A DNA stretch of 64,000 nucleotides from Tianweitania sediminis (GTDB lineage Bacteria > Pseudomonadota > Alphaproteobacteria > Rhizobiales > Rhizobiaceae): positions 124,001 to 188,000 of the forward strand of contig NZ_JAGIYY010000001.1 of assembly GCF_017813335.1 (NCBI RefSeq), given 5' to 3'. The notes under the pieces are model-generated. The model was not told the origin of the DNA, made no database searches, and worked only from the letters and a program-made list of their open reading frames with translations. Position 1 is the stretch's first letter; the number at the start of each line of letters is the position of its first letter. The position numbers and the translations under genes were made by a program. Positions 1-8,925 of this stretch are shown in pieces.

Positions 1-984
1 GTTTTCCTTGCCGTGGTAAAGCGCCATGTCGGCGTTCTGGACCAGCCGCTCAGCTTCGCCCTCGCCGGTGTAGATGGCGCCGCCAATCGTGACGGACGGG
101 ACGACCGTGTAGCCGTCGGCTTCAAACGGCAGCTCCGCCTTGGCGATCAGGGAACGCGCGACTTCCTCCATGGCTTCGGGCGTGTCGCAACCGTGCACGA
201 TCAGTCCGAACTCGTCGCCACCCAAGCGGAAAGGTTCAAGGCTGCCGCCCATGTCGCGAAGACGCGCTGCGACAGTCCTGATCAGGGCATCGCCGACAGA
301 GTGCCCCATCATGTCGTTGGCTGCCTTGAGGTGGTCAATATCAAGGAGAAGGAGGGCGAAGTTGGCGTCGGGATCCTTCACCAGTTCGTCCACGCGGTTG
401 TTGTAGCTCGCGCGGTTGGGTAGCTGGGACAATGTGTCGGTGAAGGCGAGTTCGTGGACCTTCAGCTGGATTTCCCGGTGCTCCAGCATGATGGCGCAGA
501 GATTGGTCAAGCTCGCAACGATAGCGTTTTCGACGGCTGTCGGACCTCGCTTGGCCCGGTAATAGAAGGCGAAGGTGCCGAGAATGCGCGCATCGCGCGA
601 CTTGATCGGACTCGACCAGCAAGCCATCAGGCCAAGCGGCAGAACAAGATCCTTGTAATGCAACCACCGCTCATCATCGGTGATGTCCACGACGGTCACG
701 GGCTCGCCCAGAAAGGCCGATGTGCCACAGGATCCGACTGAGGGACCGATCGCCAGCCCCGAAAAGGCGCGCGAAACGTGCACTGGCAGGCTCGGAGCAG
801 CCAAGGTCTTCAAGTGCCGATCCGCATCCACGCAAAGGATCGAGCAAACGGTGCCTTCTGACAAGGCTTCGGCTTCCCGGCAGATCCGCTCGCTGATCAA
901 CGAGATCGGCTCGCCATAGGCGATCATTTCCAGAACTGCCGTCTGGAGCGAAACCAAGCGCGCGGCTACGTTGCTGCTGGACAT
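1..984 (-). CDS. GAF-GGDEF diguanylate cyclase-like protein (3' end outside window)
   Basis: Open from an ATG at 984 to the window edge (328 residues, no stop). Residues about 20-165 look like a GAF-type sensory domain. A GGDEF domain follows, with LGGDEF at about 254-259, which in this family is the active site making cyclic-di-GMP from two GTP. The RxxD inhibitory site usually found a few residues before GGDEF is absent, so product inhibition may be lacking. No membrane segment is seen, so it should be a cytoplasmic sensor-output protein. The reading frame is inferred by direct translation. An EAL domain could follow beyond the edge, since the frame is still open there. Confidence 0.85.
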   Translation of the reverse strand, partial: MSSSNVAARLVSLQTAVLEMIAYGEPISLISERICREAEALSEGTVCSILCVDADRHLKTLAAPSLPVHVSRAFSGLAIGPSVGSCGTSAFLGEPVTVVDITDDERWLHYKDLVLPLGLMACWSSPIKSRDARILGTFAFYYRAKRGPTAVENAIVASLTNLCAIMLEHREIQLKVHELAFTDTLSQLPNRASYNNRVDELVKDPDANFALLLLDIDHLKAANDMMGHSVGDALIRTVAARLRDMGGSLEPFRLGGDEFGLIVHGCDTPEAMEEVARSLIAKAELPFEADGYTVVPSVTIGGAIYTGEGEAERLVQNADMALYHGKEN

Positions 985-1255
985 CCCCGCCCCCACCCGG
1001 GACCTTGCTGCGCAAGATCCATTGGCCAAGTAGAAGCAGCGTTAGACCCGGATTCTAAAGATCTTGTTGCGTCGGAAAGAGCAAATAAGTTTTTGAATTT
1101 CGGTACTACAGCAAAGGCAAGACGAGACCACTTTGTGCTGATCGTTGCTCGGCAGCATCGTTAACCGCGCTCCCTGTTAGGGGATGGACCTTCCGTAGCC
1201 GACCAGCCACAAAGGCGGGGAGCTTCCAAGCCGTCTTAACATCAGCGATCGAGCG

Positions 1256-1348
1256 ATGCCGCAACCGAACCGATCCCGACACCTCGACATGATCCTGGCC
1301 GCAACAGTGCTGCTGTTGTGCGCTTTCATTGCCGGTCTTTCGCTTTAA
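1256..1348 (+). CDS. Possible 30-residue single-pass membrane peptide
   Basis: This ATG-to-TAA ORF encodes a short basic N-terminus (residues 1-11) followed by one hydrophobic stretch (about 12-30), the pattern of a small single-pass membrane peptide. It overlaps the end of the opposite-strand gene by 4 bp. The ribosome binding site is weak and no family is recognised, so it may be chance. The rest of the 985-1344 stretch holds nothing else that I can support; it is presumably the upstream region of the GGDEF gene. Confidence 0.25.
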   Translation: MPQPNRSRHLDMILAATVLLLCAFIAGLSL

Positions 1349-1587
1349 GCTGTTCCGGTGCGGGTTGCACCCGCGAGAGATGATGAGCGCTCGAGCTTCG
1401 GACCCTCTTCGCGATCGGCCTCCTGTGCAAGATCGGCCAGGAGAGAAAGGGCGACCAAAACTTCCTGCGAGCACCAGCCTGCTTTCCGTGCCCGATCGAT
1501 TAGTTGCATAAACGCCGGCTCGAGCGCATCCGCACATTCTTCCCAGCGGTCCAAGCCGTCTTCAGAGGGAGCGTAGATCGTTCGCAT
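1345..1587 (-). CDS. Conserved hypothetical protein, 80 aa
   Basis: Starts at an ATG at 1587. The 80-residue product is acidic in its first two thirds (many Glu, Asp) and looks like a small soluble helical protein, with a basic serine/threonine-rich tail from about residue 65. Its composition is protein-like, unlike the shadow frames around it. I recall similar short proteins as uncharacterised in rhizobia, but cannot name a family. It stands alone between the GGDEF gene and the BrnA-like gene, both on the same strand, with gaps over 140 bp on each side. Confidence 0.6.
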   Translation of the reverse strand: MRTIYAPSEDGLDRWEECADALEPAFMQLIDRARKAGWCSQEVLVALSLLADLAQEADREEGPKLERSSSLAGATRTGTA

Positions 1588-1730
1588 TGCTTCACCGTAT
1601 TTGATTCCTCTGAAATACGCTTGGAGTGCGGGAGAGGTTCACTGGCAGCATTGCGGATAACGGAGGGAAGTAAACCAGGGTTAACGGATCGTTGTTTTTC
1701 GTGCCTTGGCAATGCTGAAAGCGAGCATCA

Positions 1731-1943
1731 CTATTTCTCGTGATCGAGAATGGCAGCCTTAAGAACGTCGTTCATCCGCTTTTGCCAACCCGGGCCTGTC
1801 GCCTTGAACTTCGCAAGCACCTCCGGTTCCAGTCGAAGACTGACGGGCTGCTTTGCATTTTCCAGGCGAGGCCGCCCTGGTCTTCGCGGCGCGTCCTCGC
1901 CACGCCCGCCTTCAACCGAAAGCTTCTTTGCTCCGCTGCTCAA
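1731..1943 (-). CDS. BrnA-like antitoxin family protein
   Basis: The C-terminal half carries the hallmark of the BrnA antitoxin family (COG3514): a PVSLRLEPEVLAKFKATGPG-like strand and helix followed by WQKRMN, expected to form a ribbon-helix-helix DNA-binding fold. I chose the TTG at 1943 because GGAGG lies 9 nt upstream (minus strand); an in-frame TTG at 1979 would add 12 residues. BrnA normally pairs with the ribonuclease toxin BrnT encoded just upstream. No BrnT-like ORF is visible here, so this is an orphan antitoxin or a stand-alone regulator. Confidence 0.65.
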   Translation of the reverse strand: MSSGAKKLSVEGGRGEDAPRRPGRPRLENAKQPVSLRLEPEVLAKFKATGPGWQKRMNDVLKAAILDHEK

Positions 1944-2174
1944 CGTGATGTTCCTCCAAGCAGATCGATCTCGCCGCAATCGATCATTTTAGTTGATGTG
2001 CGTTCACGGGGGCCGGGGCCCTTCGTCCTGTCGTCTCCCTGTCGTCGTGTTTCCTACATATTAGGATAACTGCAGAAGGGCGCGAGGCAAGGCGCGGCGG
2101 TCATCACTGATTTGCGACATTGAGCCGAAGGGCGACTACGGGCACAACGGAACAGCATCCAGATCGGGGGAATC

Positions 2175-3278
2175 ATGCGCCTGCGCCGCATCGAGACGTT
2201 CACGAACCGCTTCATCGGCTTTGTCAGGATCACAGCCGAGGATGGGTCAACCGGCTGGGGCCAGGTGTCGACATACAACTCCGACATCACCGCGACGGTG
2301 CTGCACCGGCAGATCGCACCCTGGGTTTTGAACAGGCCTTTCGATGAAGTGGATGCGTTGACGGATCTTGTGATCGAGCGCGAACACAAGTTTCCCGGAT
2401 CCTACATCAAGCGGGCGCTGGGCGGGCTCGACACGGCGATCTGGGACCTGCGCGGCAGGCGCGAAGGCAAGCCCGTAACGTCCTTGATTGGCGGCACGCC
2501 GGGTAAATTGCGGTGTTATGCGTCATCCATGCGTCGCGACATCACGCCCGAAGCGGAAGCAGACCGGTTTACGCGCCTGCGCGACGAACTCGGGTTCGAC
2601 GCCTTCAAGTTCCGGGTTGCCGCAGAATACGGCCATGACGTAGACGAATGGCCAGGCCGCACGGAAACGATCATCCCGACCATCCGCAAAGCCCTTGGCA
2701 ACGATGTGGCGCTTCTTGTGGATGCGAACAGCGGATTCTCGCCACAGCGGGCGATCGAAGTTGGCCGTATTCTCCAGGACAACGGCATCGAGCACTTCGA
2801 GGAACCCTGCCTTTACTGGGAGTTGGAACAAACCAAGCAAGTCACGGATGCGCTGGACATCGCCGTAACCGGCGGCGAACAGGATTGCGAACTGCCAACC
2901 TGGCAGCGGATGATCGACATGCGCGCCGTGGACATCGTGCAGCCCGACATTCTTTACCTTGGGGGGATCAGCCGAACCCTGCGGGTGTGCCGGATGGCGC
3001 AGGCGGCAGGGCTGCCGATCACGCCGCATGCCGCCAATCTGGGACTTGTCACCCTTTTCACCATGCATCTGCTGCGGGCCATCGAAGGCGCGGGCAAATA
3101 TCTGGAGTTCTCCATCGAAGGACGGGACTACTACCCCTGGCAGGAGGGGTTGTTCGTTGAATCCCCGTATGCGGTGACCGACGGGCACGTCACGGTCACC
3201 GACAAACCGGGGTGGGGGATCGAGGTTTCGCCGGAATGGCTGGCGCGTTCGCAATACGAGGTCAGTGAGGTCGGATAA
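2175..3278 (+). CDS. Mandelate racemase/muconate lactonizing (enolase superfamily) enzyme
   Basis: 367 residues, the usual length for the superfamily. Visible catalytic features: K145-F-R147 at the end of barrel strand 2; metal ligands D183, E209 (in HFEEP) and E235 (in GGEQD); D258 and H285 (in ITPHAAN), the likely His-Asp dyad. This resembles the mandelate-racemase subgroup, acting as a base at the alpha-carbon of a carboxylate substrate, probably as a sugar-acid dehydratase or racemase. The substrate cannot be read from sequence. Start ATG follows a GGGGG-rich ribosome site. The aldo/keto reductase gene 126 bp downstream could act on the same substrate (inference). Confidence 0.85.
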   Translation: MRLRRIETFTNRFIGFVRITAEDGSTGWGQVSTYNSDITATVLHRQIAPWVLNRPFDEVDALTDLVIEREHKFPGSYIKRALGGLDTAIWDLRGRREGKPVTSLIGGTPGKLRCYASSMRRDITPEAEADRFTRLRDELGFDAFKFRVAAEYGHDVDEWPGRTETIIPTIRKALGNDVALLVDANSGFSPQRAIEVGRILQDNGIEHFEEPCLYWELEQTKQVTDALDIAVTGGEQDCELPTWQRMIDMRAVDIVQPDILYLGGISRTLRVCRMAQAAGLPITPHAANLGLVTLFTMHLLRAIEGAGKYLEFSIEGRDYYPWQEGLFVESPYAVTDGHVTVTDKPGWGIEVSPEWLARSQYEVSEVG

Positions 3279-3404
3279 AGCGCTACGCCTTGCTGATCCA
3301 GAAGGAGCGCGCTCACCTGCTGAGCTTGACGCCTGGAACTACGCGCTAGGTGAAGCAGCACCTCCCGCTTCGGCAAAATCGCATCAATCGAAAGGACCCG
3401 GATC

Positions 3405-4358
3405 ATGAACAAGCGCCCTCTCGGCCGCTCTGGTCTCGCCATCGCCCCGCTCGTGCTTGGTGGTAACGTGTTCGGCTGGACGGCCGACGAAAAATCAAGC
3501 TTTGCCGTGCTGGACGCCTTTGTGGATCAGGGTTTCGACGCGATCGACACCGCGGACGTGTATTCCGCTTGGGTTCCTGGCCACGAGGGTGGCGAGTCCG
3601 AAACCATCATCGGCAAATGGCTGAAAGCCAATCCCGCCAAGCGCGACAAGGTCGTGGTGTTCACGAAGGTCGGATCACAGCGCGGTGGTCCGAAGAGAAG
3701 CGGCCTTTCAGCGAGTTGGATCGCCACCGCGGTGGAAGCGTCGCTGAAGCGCCTGCAGGTGGACGCGATCGATCTTTACTTCTCCCATTTCCCCGACCCG
3801 AACACGCCGCATGAAGAAACCCTTGGCGCCTATGCCAAGCTCATCGAGGCAGGTAAGGTCAAAGCCATCGGCGCGTCCAACCTGGATGCCGGCCAACTCA
3901 CGGCAGCACTGCGGGCTTCGGAGATCCGAAACCTGCCGCGTTACGAGGTGCTGCAGCCCGAATACAATCTTTATGACCGCGATGGCTTCGACGGCCCTCT
4001 GCGCGACCTGTGCCTGCGCGAAAATCTCGGCGTCGTGACCTATTTCAGCCTCGCTTCAGGCTTCCTGTCCGGCAAGTACCGGAGCGAAGCCGACCTTGGG
4101 CAAAGCCAGCGCGGCGGCGCGGTCGGCAAATATCTCGACGAGCGGGGCATGCGGATCCTGGCGGCACTCGACCAGGTTTCGGCCGCACATGATGCCAGGC
4201 CCGCTGAGATCGCGCTCGCCTGGTTGATGGCTCAGCCCGCTGTGACGGCGCCGATTGCCAGCGCCACCAAGGTGGATCATGTCGAGAGCTTCGGCCAGGC
4301 TGCCCGCCTGACGCTTTCGCCTGAGGACCTGGCAGCACTGGACCGGGCCAGTTCCTGA
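3405..4358 (+). CDS. Aldo/keto reductase
   Basis: 317 residues forming a typical NAD(P)H-dependent aldo/keto reductase barrel. The catalytic tetrad is visible: D48 (IDTAD), Y53, K88 (FTKVGS) and H128 (SHFPD). The product should be a soluble cytoplasmic carbonyl reductase; the substrate is unknown. The ATG follows an AAGGA ribosome site. It is co-oriented with the enolase-superfamily gene and may share its transcript. Sequence style is closest to the general bacterial group of sugar or aldehyde reductases, but no specific member can be named. Confidence 0.88.
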   Translation: MNKRPLGRSGLAIAPLVLGGNVFGWTADEKSSFAVLDAFVDQGFDAIDTADVYSAWVPGHEGGESETIIGKWLKANPAKRDKVVVFTKVGSQRGGPKRSGLSASWIATAVEASLKRLQVDAIDLYFSHFPDPNTPHEETLGAYAKLIEAGKVKAIGASNLDAGQLTAALRASEIRNLPRYEVLQPEYNLYDRDGFDGPLRDLCLRENLGVVTYFSLASGFLSGKYRSEADLGQSQRGGAVGKYLDERGMRILAALDQVSAAHDARPAEIALAWLMAQPAVTAPIASATKVDHVESFGQAARLTLSPEDLAALDRASS

Positions 4359-4383
4359 CGAACAACTGGTGCGGGCGGCGGGT

Positions 4384-5430
4384 TCAAGCGCCGCCTTCCC
4401 CCTCTTCCTCGAGAACCGCGTCGGACTCGGATTCCAGCGCTGCGGCGTCTTCCACCTTCAGGCCGAACCGCGCTGCGACATCGGGGCCGTAGCGCAACAG
4501 GTCGGGTCGCAAGCGCAGAAGTGCCAGATCCTTGGATTTGGCTTCCAGCATGACATCGAAGTTCAGACCTTCCGCAATCCGCATGAAGGTGATGAATTCG
4601 AATGGATTGCAGAAGTCGGCATGACCGGTGTTGACGGGGGCAACGAGCTTCACGGTCTTCTTCTTTGTTTTCTTGTCGATCCGGATCTGCTCGCGCAACT
4701 CCGTGCGAGGCGAGGAAAAATGCAGCTTCGGCTGCTGACCGTCCGGCCATGTCCGCAAGATTGCTTCGAGCGTTTGGCGCATGTCGGCGCGCTCGGGATT
4801 GAGGCACCAGAAGTGCTGGTGGTCAAAGATCAGGCGCACGCCCGTGTGCTCATGGATCCAAAGCACGTCGGCTGCGGAAAATCTGAGATCGTCATGCTCC
4901 AGAACAAGGCGGCGCTTTACCGGCTCCGGCAGCGTCTTCCAGGTATCGACCCAGCGCTGGCGGGCAGCCGGAATGTCGCCATAGGTACCGCCGACATGGA
5001 TCACCATCACGGCTTCGGGCCCAAGCTCCATCCGGTCGAGCATCTCAGCTTGGCTGACGAGATCCCAGGTGCTTTTGCGCACCAGTTCGGGGTCGGGGCT
5101 GTTCAGCACCACGAACTGGGACGGATGAAACGACAAACGGATGTCGAGGCGCCTGGACTTTTCGCCGACCGCGCGCAGTTCCGCATCGCTTTCCGCCACC
5201 ATGGTGTGGAACTGCGGCATATCAGGATGGGTCGCATAAGGCGCCAGATCCGACGACATCCGGTACATCCGCATGTCGTGGCGGTCGAGGTGATCGAGGA
5301 TGGCGTCGATATATTCGAGCGAAACCTTGAGATGCGGATTGCTGGCCGCACGCCGGCTGTCATTGCTCTTCAGGTCGTCGCGTCCCATCACCTTGACGGG
5401 AAAGCCGAGCCGCGAAATGCGAGAAATCAT
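4384..5430 (-). CDS. uvsE: UV DNA damage endonuclease UvsE/UVDE
   Basis: 348 residues. The TIM-barrel UVDE pattern is clear: an N-terminal RLGFPVKV strand, YRMSSDLAPY, SFHPSQFVVL, VIHVGGTYGD, LEHDD and IFDHQHFW segments, supplying the His, Glu and Asp metal ligands of this family. UvsE nicks DNA 5' to UV photoproducts, starting alternative excision repair. Start ATG at 5430 was preferred over a longer frame because it overlaps the DHH gene stop (ATGA at 5427-5430) and begins at the conserved region. The C-terminus ends in an acidic tail. It is the second gene of a two-gene operon with the DHH phosphoesterase. Confidence 0.9.
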   Translation of the reverse strand: MISRISRLGFPVKVMGRDDLKSNDSRRAASNPHLKVSLEYIDAILDHLDRHDMRMYRMSSDLAPYATHPDMPQFHTMVAESDAELRAVGEKSRRLDIRLSFHPSQFVVLNSPDPELVRKSTWDLVSQAEMLDRMELGPEAVMVIHVGGTYGDIPAARQRWVDTWKTLPEPVKRRLVLEHDDLRFSAADVLWIHEHTGVRLIFDHQHFWCLNPERADMRQTLEAILRTWPDGQQPKLHFSSPRTELREQIRIDKKTKKKTVKLVAPVNTGHADFCNPFEFITFMRIAEGLNFDVMLEAKSKDLALLRLRPDLLRYGPDVAARFGLKVEDAAALESESDAVLEEEGEGGA

Positions 5431-6485
5431 GAAGTCTCCGGGATGACGGCTTGGGTGAAGCCGAGTGAACTGATGAAGGCGTTCCAGTCTGCGATGCGCA
5501 AAGCGCCTCCCGAGGCGGCGCGATGGCCATTGCCATATTGCTCGTCGGCACCCGGCGGCCGGTGCCCGGCAAGGAACTGGAGGATGTCCGTATGATTGGA
5601 GGATCGTGCGGCGAAATGCACCCAGCCGTGCCGGTAGCCGGCGTTTGCGGCAACCACGATGCTCGTTTTCAGCCGGCTGCGCCATTGTTGCGCGATGAGC
5701 GGATGGATCTGGCAGGGTGAACTGAAGAAGATGAGAGCGACATCCCCCACGATCTTGGGTGCCACCTTGCGCGCGCCCTCGAGCGCCATGCGCACCTCAT
5801 CCTTTGCCGCTAGAAGCGTCGCGGTCTCCTCGTGCTGGCCAGACAGAACCGCTTTCGGGCCATCCGCCTTCAACAGGAGGTCCAGCGCCGGATAGGAGTT
5901 GGCTTCTGCTGTGCGCCGCGGCGCGTTCACGAGAGAAGCGGCCTTCCGCAAAGCCGTAACGCCATAACGGGCGCGGGCTTCAACCATTTCCGCGAAACCG
6001 TAATCTTCCGCCATGTCGCCGATGATGCCGATGGCCGCGAGCCAAAGCAGCCCCTCGGCTTGCCCGATGGCTTGGGCGCAGCGGTAAGCGAGCAGGCTGG
6101 ACGTCGGGATCGGGTCATCCGCAAAGCCGGAGATCACCGTTGCCGCTTCCGGCACGCCCGTGGGCGCATGGTGGTCAACGAGAATTGTGGGTATTGCCGG
6201 CAGCGCGACACGGCTCGACACGCCAAGATCCGCAATTACGAGGCCACTCGGCCGTTGTTGCTGCACCTCGTTCACGAAAGCAGCGGAAAAGGCGTTTTCC
6301 CCTTTGCCGACGATCCGCCCGTGCGGCTGTTTGCCTTGGCGGCGCAGCGCCGTCAGCAGGATTGCTCCCGCCGCAAGGCCATCCGCATCATTGTGAAAGG
6401 CGACCAGCGGTTGGTTGCCGAGCGTTTCGGCTGCATCAGGGAAGGCTTCGGGCCGCGGAAAGCCTGGATCATGGTTGTTCTGCAT
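5427..6485 (-). CDS. DHH-family phosphoesterase (RecJ-like)
   Basis: 352 residues. DHH-superfamily motifs: HNDADG at 31-36, a DLG motif at 86-88 and VDHHA with D104-H105-H106, then GDMAE, which together bind two metal ions; a C-terminal DHHA1-like segment has GGALR near residue 328. Family members cleave phosphodiester bonds in single-stranded DNA, nanoRNA or cyclic dinucleotides. Overlap by 4 bp with uvsE argues for joint expression and a DNA-repair link, such as end trimming after UvsE nicking (inference). It is shorter than RecJ itself, lacking an OB-fold, so it is not recJ. Confidence 0.85.
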   Translation of the reverse strand: MQNNHDPGFPRPEAFPDAAETLGNQPLVAFHNDADGLAAGAILLTALRRQGKQPHGRIVGKGENAFSAAFVNEVQQQRPSGLVIADLGVSSRVALPAIPTILVDHHAPTGVPEAATVISGFADDPIPTSSLLAYRCAQAIGQAEGLLWLAAIGIIGDMAEDYGFAEMVEARARYGVTALRKAASLVNAPRRTAEANSYPALDLLLKADGPKAVLSGQHEETATLLAAKDEVRMALEGARKVAPKIVGDVALIFFSSPCQIHPLIAQQWRSRLKTSIVVAANAGYRHGWVHFAARSSNHTDILQFLAGHRPPGADEQYGNGHRAASGGALRIADWNAFISSLGFTQAVIPETS

Positions 6486-6590
6486 CGTGCAACCAACGCA
6501 ACTTTCCCCGAAACGATCCTCGCATTGCTGCCAGCACTCGCCATATCGGCTATCCCCTTTTCACAGAAGGCAAGCGTCGATTCGGAACCC

Positions 6591-7247
6591 ATGGAAACGA
6601 CCCTCTACAAACCCGTGAAGCGCTTTCTGGAAAGCCGCGGCTTCAGCGTGAAGGGAGAGATCGGCCATTGCGACGTGGTCGGGCTGATCGACGGCGAAGC
6701 GCCGGTAGTGGTCGTTTGTGAACTGAAGATGCAGTTCAACATGGACCTCGTGCTGCAGGCCGTCGACCGCGCGGGCGTGTGCGACGAGGTTTGGCTTGCT
6801 GCGCGAATGTCCAAGCGAGGGCGTGGGCGTGAACACGACCCGCGGTTCCGCGCTCTTTGCCGAAGGCTTGGCTTCGGCCTGCTGGGCGTCAGCGCCAACG
6901 GGTCGGTAGACATGCTGCTCAGCCCGGCGGCCTTGCCGCCGCGCCGCGATCCGCGCCGCAGGTCGCGCCTTGTGGAAGAACACCGGCAAAGGCGTGGCGA
7001 TCCAGCCGAAGGGGGCAGCTCGCGCCAGCCGATCATGACGGCCTATCGCCAGGAGGCCCTCGCCTGTGCGTCCGCGCTCAGCGATGGGCCGAAGCGGCCG
7101 CGCGATCTTCGCCCGGCCAATCCCAACGTCCAGAAGATCCTGCACCGCAACGTTTATGGCTGGTTCGCACGCCGCGAGCGCGGCATCTACGAACTGACCG
7201 ATGCCGGGCGCGCTGCCCTTCTGCGGTGGCCGGTTGCCGCCGACTGA
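6591..7247 (+). CDS. DUF2161 family protein, PD-(D/E)XK-like
   Basis: 218 residues beginning METTLYKPVKRFLE, the typical start of DUF2161 (COG5482). D28 and E44-L-K46 fit a PD-(D/E)XK nuclease-like core. The C-terminal part (about 150-218) resembles a winged helix. The start is divergent from the DHH gene across 105 bp. It ends exactly where the convergent GMC gene ends (stop codons abut at 7247/7248). Function is unknown in the family; a role with the neighbouring repair genes is only inference from position and fold. A longer upstream frame exists, but the family start and an ATG favour 6591. Confidence 0.8.
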   Translation: METTLYKPVKRFLESRGFSVKGEIGHCDVVGLIDGEAPVVVVCELKMQFNMDLVLQAVDRAGVCDEVWLAARMSKRGRGREHDPRFRALCRRLGFGLLGVSANGSVDMLLSPAALPPRRDPRRRSRLVEEHRQRRGDPAEGGSSRQPIMTAYRQEALACASALSDGPKRPRDLRPANPNVQKILHRNVYGWFARRERGIYELTDAGRAALLRWPVAAD

Positions 7248-8864
7248 TCAGGCCCGCGCGGCCGCAAGGATCAGGCCTGCCGCCTTTTCCGCGATCATCA
7301 TCGTCGGGGCGTTGGTGTTGCCGGACGTGATGGTGGGCATCACGGAAGCATCCACCACGCGCAGCCGTTCGAGCCCGTGGACCCGCAGGTCCTTGTCGAC
7401 AACGGCCATGGCATCTGACCCCATGCGGGCTGTTCCGACAGGATGGAAGATCGTGGTGCCAAGCTTCTGCGCCGCCAGAAGGAGACCTTCATCGTCCGTG
7501 ATGTCAGCGCCGGGCTTCAGTTCCCTGGGCTGGTAGGGTGCCATCGCCCTTGTTTGGAACAAGCGCCGCGCAAAACGCAGGGCTTCCACCGCGACCGCCC
7601 TGTCTTCCGGCGTGGACAAGTAGTTGGGCGCGATCTTCGGTGTTTCGGCGGGGTTCTTCGATCGCAGCGTCACCGACCCGCGGCTGGTGGGGCGCAGGTT
7701 GCAAACGGATGCCGTAACGCCCGGAAAATCATGCAACCGCTCGCCGAGCCGTTCCGTGGACAAGGGCTGGACATGGAACTCGAGGTTCGGCGTCTCGTAG
7801 CGCTCGGCACTTCTTGCGAAGATCCCGAGTTGGCTCGGCGCCATGGTGAGCGGCCCGGTGCGCCAAAGCGCAAATTCCAGGCCCATCTTCATTCGACCAA
7901 GGAGCGAGTTTGCGAGTTCGTTCAGCGTCTGGATGCCGGATACGCCATAAACGGCGCGGATCTGCAGATGGTCCTGCAGATTGCGGCCGACACCCGGCAG
8001 ATGATGAACCGAAGCGACGCCATGCCCCGCGAGCGTCTCGGCATCGCCGATGCCGCTCAGCTGCAGGATGTGCGGCGAACCGACGGCGCCGGCGCTGAGG
8101 ATCACTTCGCGCGCAGCCGTCGCCAGCATCTCCTTGCCACCTTGACGGTACGCGATGCCGGTGGCGCGGCCGCCGTCCTTCACCGTCACCCGCTCGACAG
8201 TCGCCTTCGTGGTGATCTTGAGGTTCGGCCGCTTGCGGGCAGGATTAAGAAAAGCGCGTGTCGCACTCCAGCGGAAGCCGTTCTTCTGGGTGACGTGGAA
8301 GAAGCCGACGCCTTCATTGTCGCCCGTGTTGAAGTCGGTGGTGGCCGGGACGCCGATCTCCACCGCGGCTTCCTTGATCGCCTCCAGAACTTCCCATTTC
8401 AGCCGCTGGCGTTCGACGCGCAGCTCGCCATCGGCACCGTGGAATGCGTTTTCACCGTCATAGAAGCGCTCGAACTTCTTGAACAGGGGAAGCACGTCGT
8501 CCCAGCCCCAGCCGGTGTTTCCGGCCTGCGCCCAGCCGTCATAATCCTGCGCCTGGCCGCGCATGTAGATCATGCCGTTGATGGAGGACGAGCCGCCCAG
8601 AACCTTGCCGCGGGCATAGCCGATCGCCCGCCCACCAAGGCCGGCTTCGACCTCCGTCTGAAACAGCCAGTCGGTGCGCGGATTGCCGATCGTGTAGAGA
8701 TAGCCCACGGGAATGTGGATCCAGTGGTAGAGATCCCGACCACCAGCCTCCAGCAGCAACACGCGCGTGTTCGGATCAGCCGATAGGCGGTTCGCGAGCA
8801 CGCAGCCCGCTGAACCAGCGCCCACGATGATATAGTCGAAGCTTTCCGTTTCCCGCGCAGCCAC
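7248..8864 (-). CDS. GMC family FAD-dependent oxidoreductase (choline dehydrogenase-like)
   Basis: 538 residues. The N-terminal dinucleotide fold YIIVGAGSAG with a downstream LLLEAGG binds FAD; the second GMC signature and the C-terminal FHPVGTARMG with its catalytic His and the SGNTNAPT segment complete the family pattern. GMC enzymes oxidise alcohols (choline, glucose, long-chain or polyethylene-glycol alcohols); the substrate is not readable here. Start is GTG at 8864. No betaine aldehyde dehydrogenase or BetI neighbour is present, so assignment as betA is not supported. Confidence 0.88.
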   Translation of the reverse strand: MAARETESFDYIIVGAGSAGCVLANRLSADPNTRVLLLEAGGRDLYHWIHIPVGYLYTIGNPRTDWLFQTEVEAGLGGRAIGYARGKVLGGSSSINGMIYMRGQAQDYDGWAQAGNTGWGWDDVLPLFKKFERFYDGENAFHGADGELRVERQRLKWEVLEAIKEAAVEIGVPATTDFNTGDNEGVGFFHVTQKNGFRWSATRAFLNPARKRPNLKITTKATVERVTVKDGGRATGIAYRQGGKEMLATAAREVILSAGAVGSPHILQLSGIGDAETLAGHGVASVHHLPGVGRNLQDHLQIRAVYGVSGIQTLNELANSLLGRMKMGLEFALWRTGPLTMAPSQLGIFARSAERYETPNLEFHVQPLSTERLGERLHDFPGVTASVCNLRPTSRGSVTLRSKNPAETPKIAPNYLSTPEDRAVAVEALRFARRLFQTRAMAPYQPRELKPGADITDDEGLLLAAQKLGTTIFHPVGTARMGSDAMAVVDKDLRVHGLERLRVVDASVMPTITSGNTNAPTMMIAEKAAGLILAAARA

Positions 8865-8925
8865 AGGTTCCTCCCCGAACGAGCTTACGGCGTTCTGGAC
8901 TCACCCGCGCCGTTCTGCAACCGCT

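Noticed and set aside
7248-8864. Assignment of the GMC gene as betA (choline dehydrogenase)
   Set aside because: GMC enzymes differ widely in substrate and no betB, betI or choline transporter gene is adjacent.
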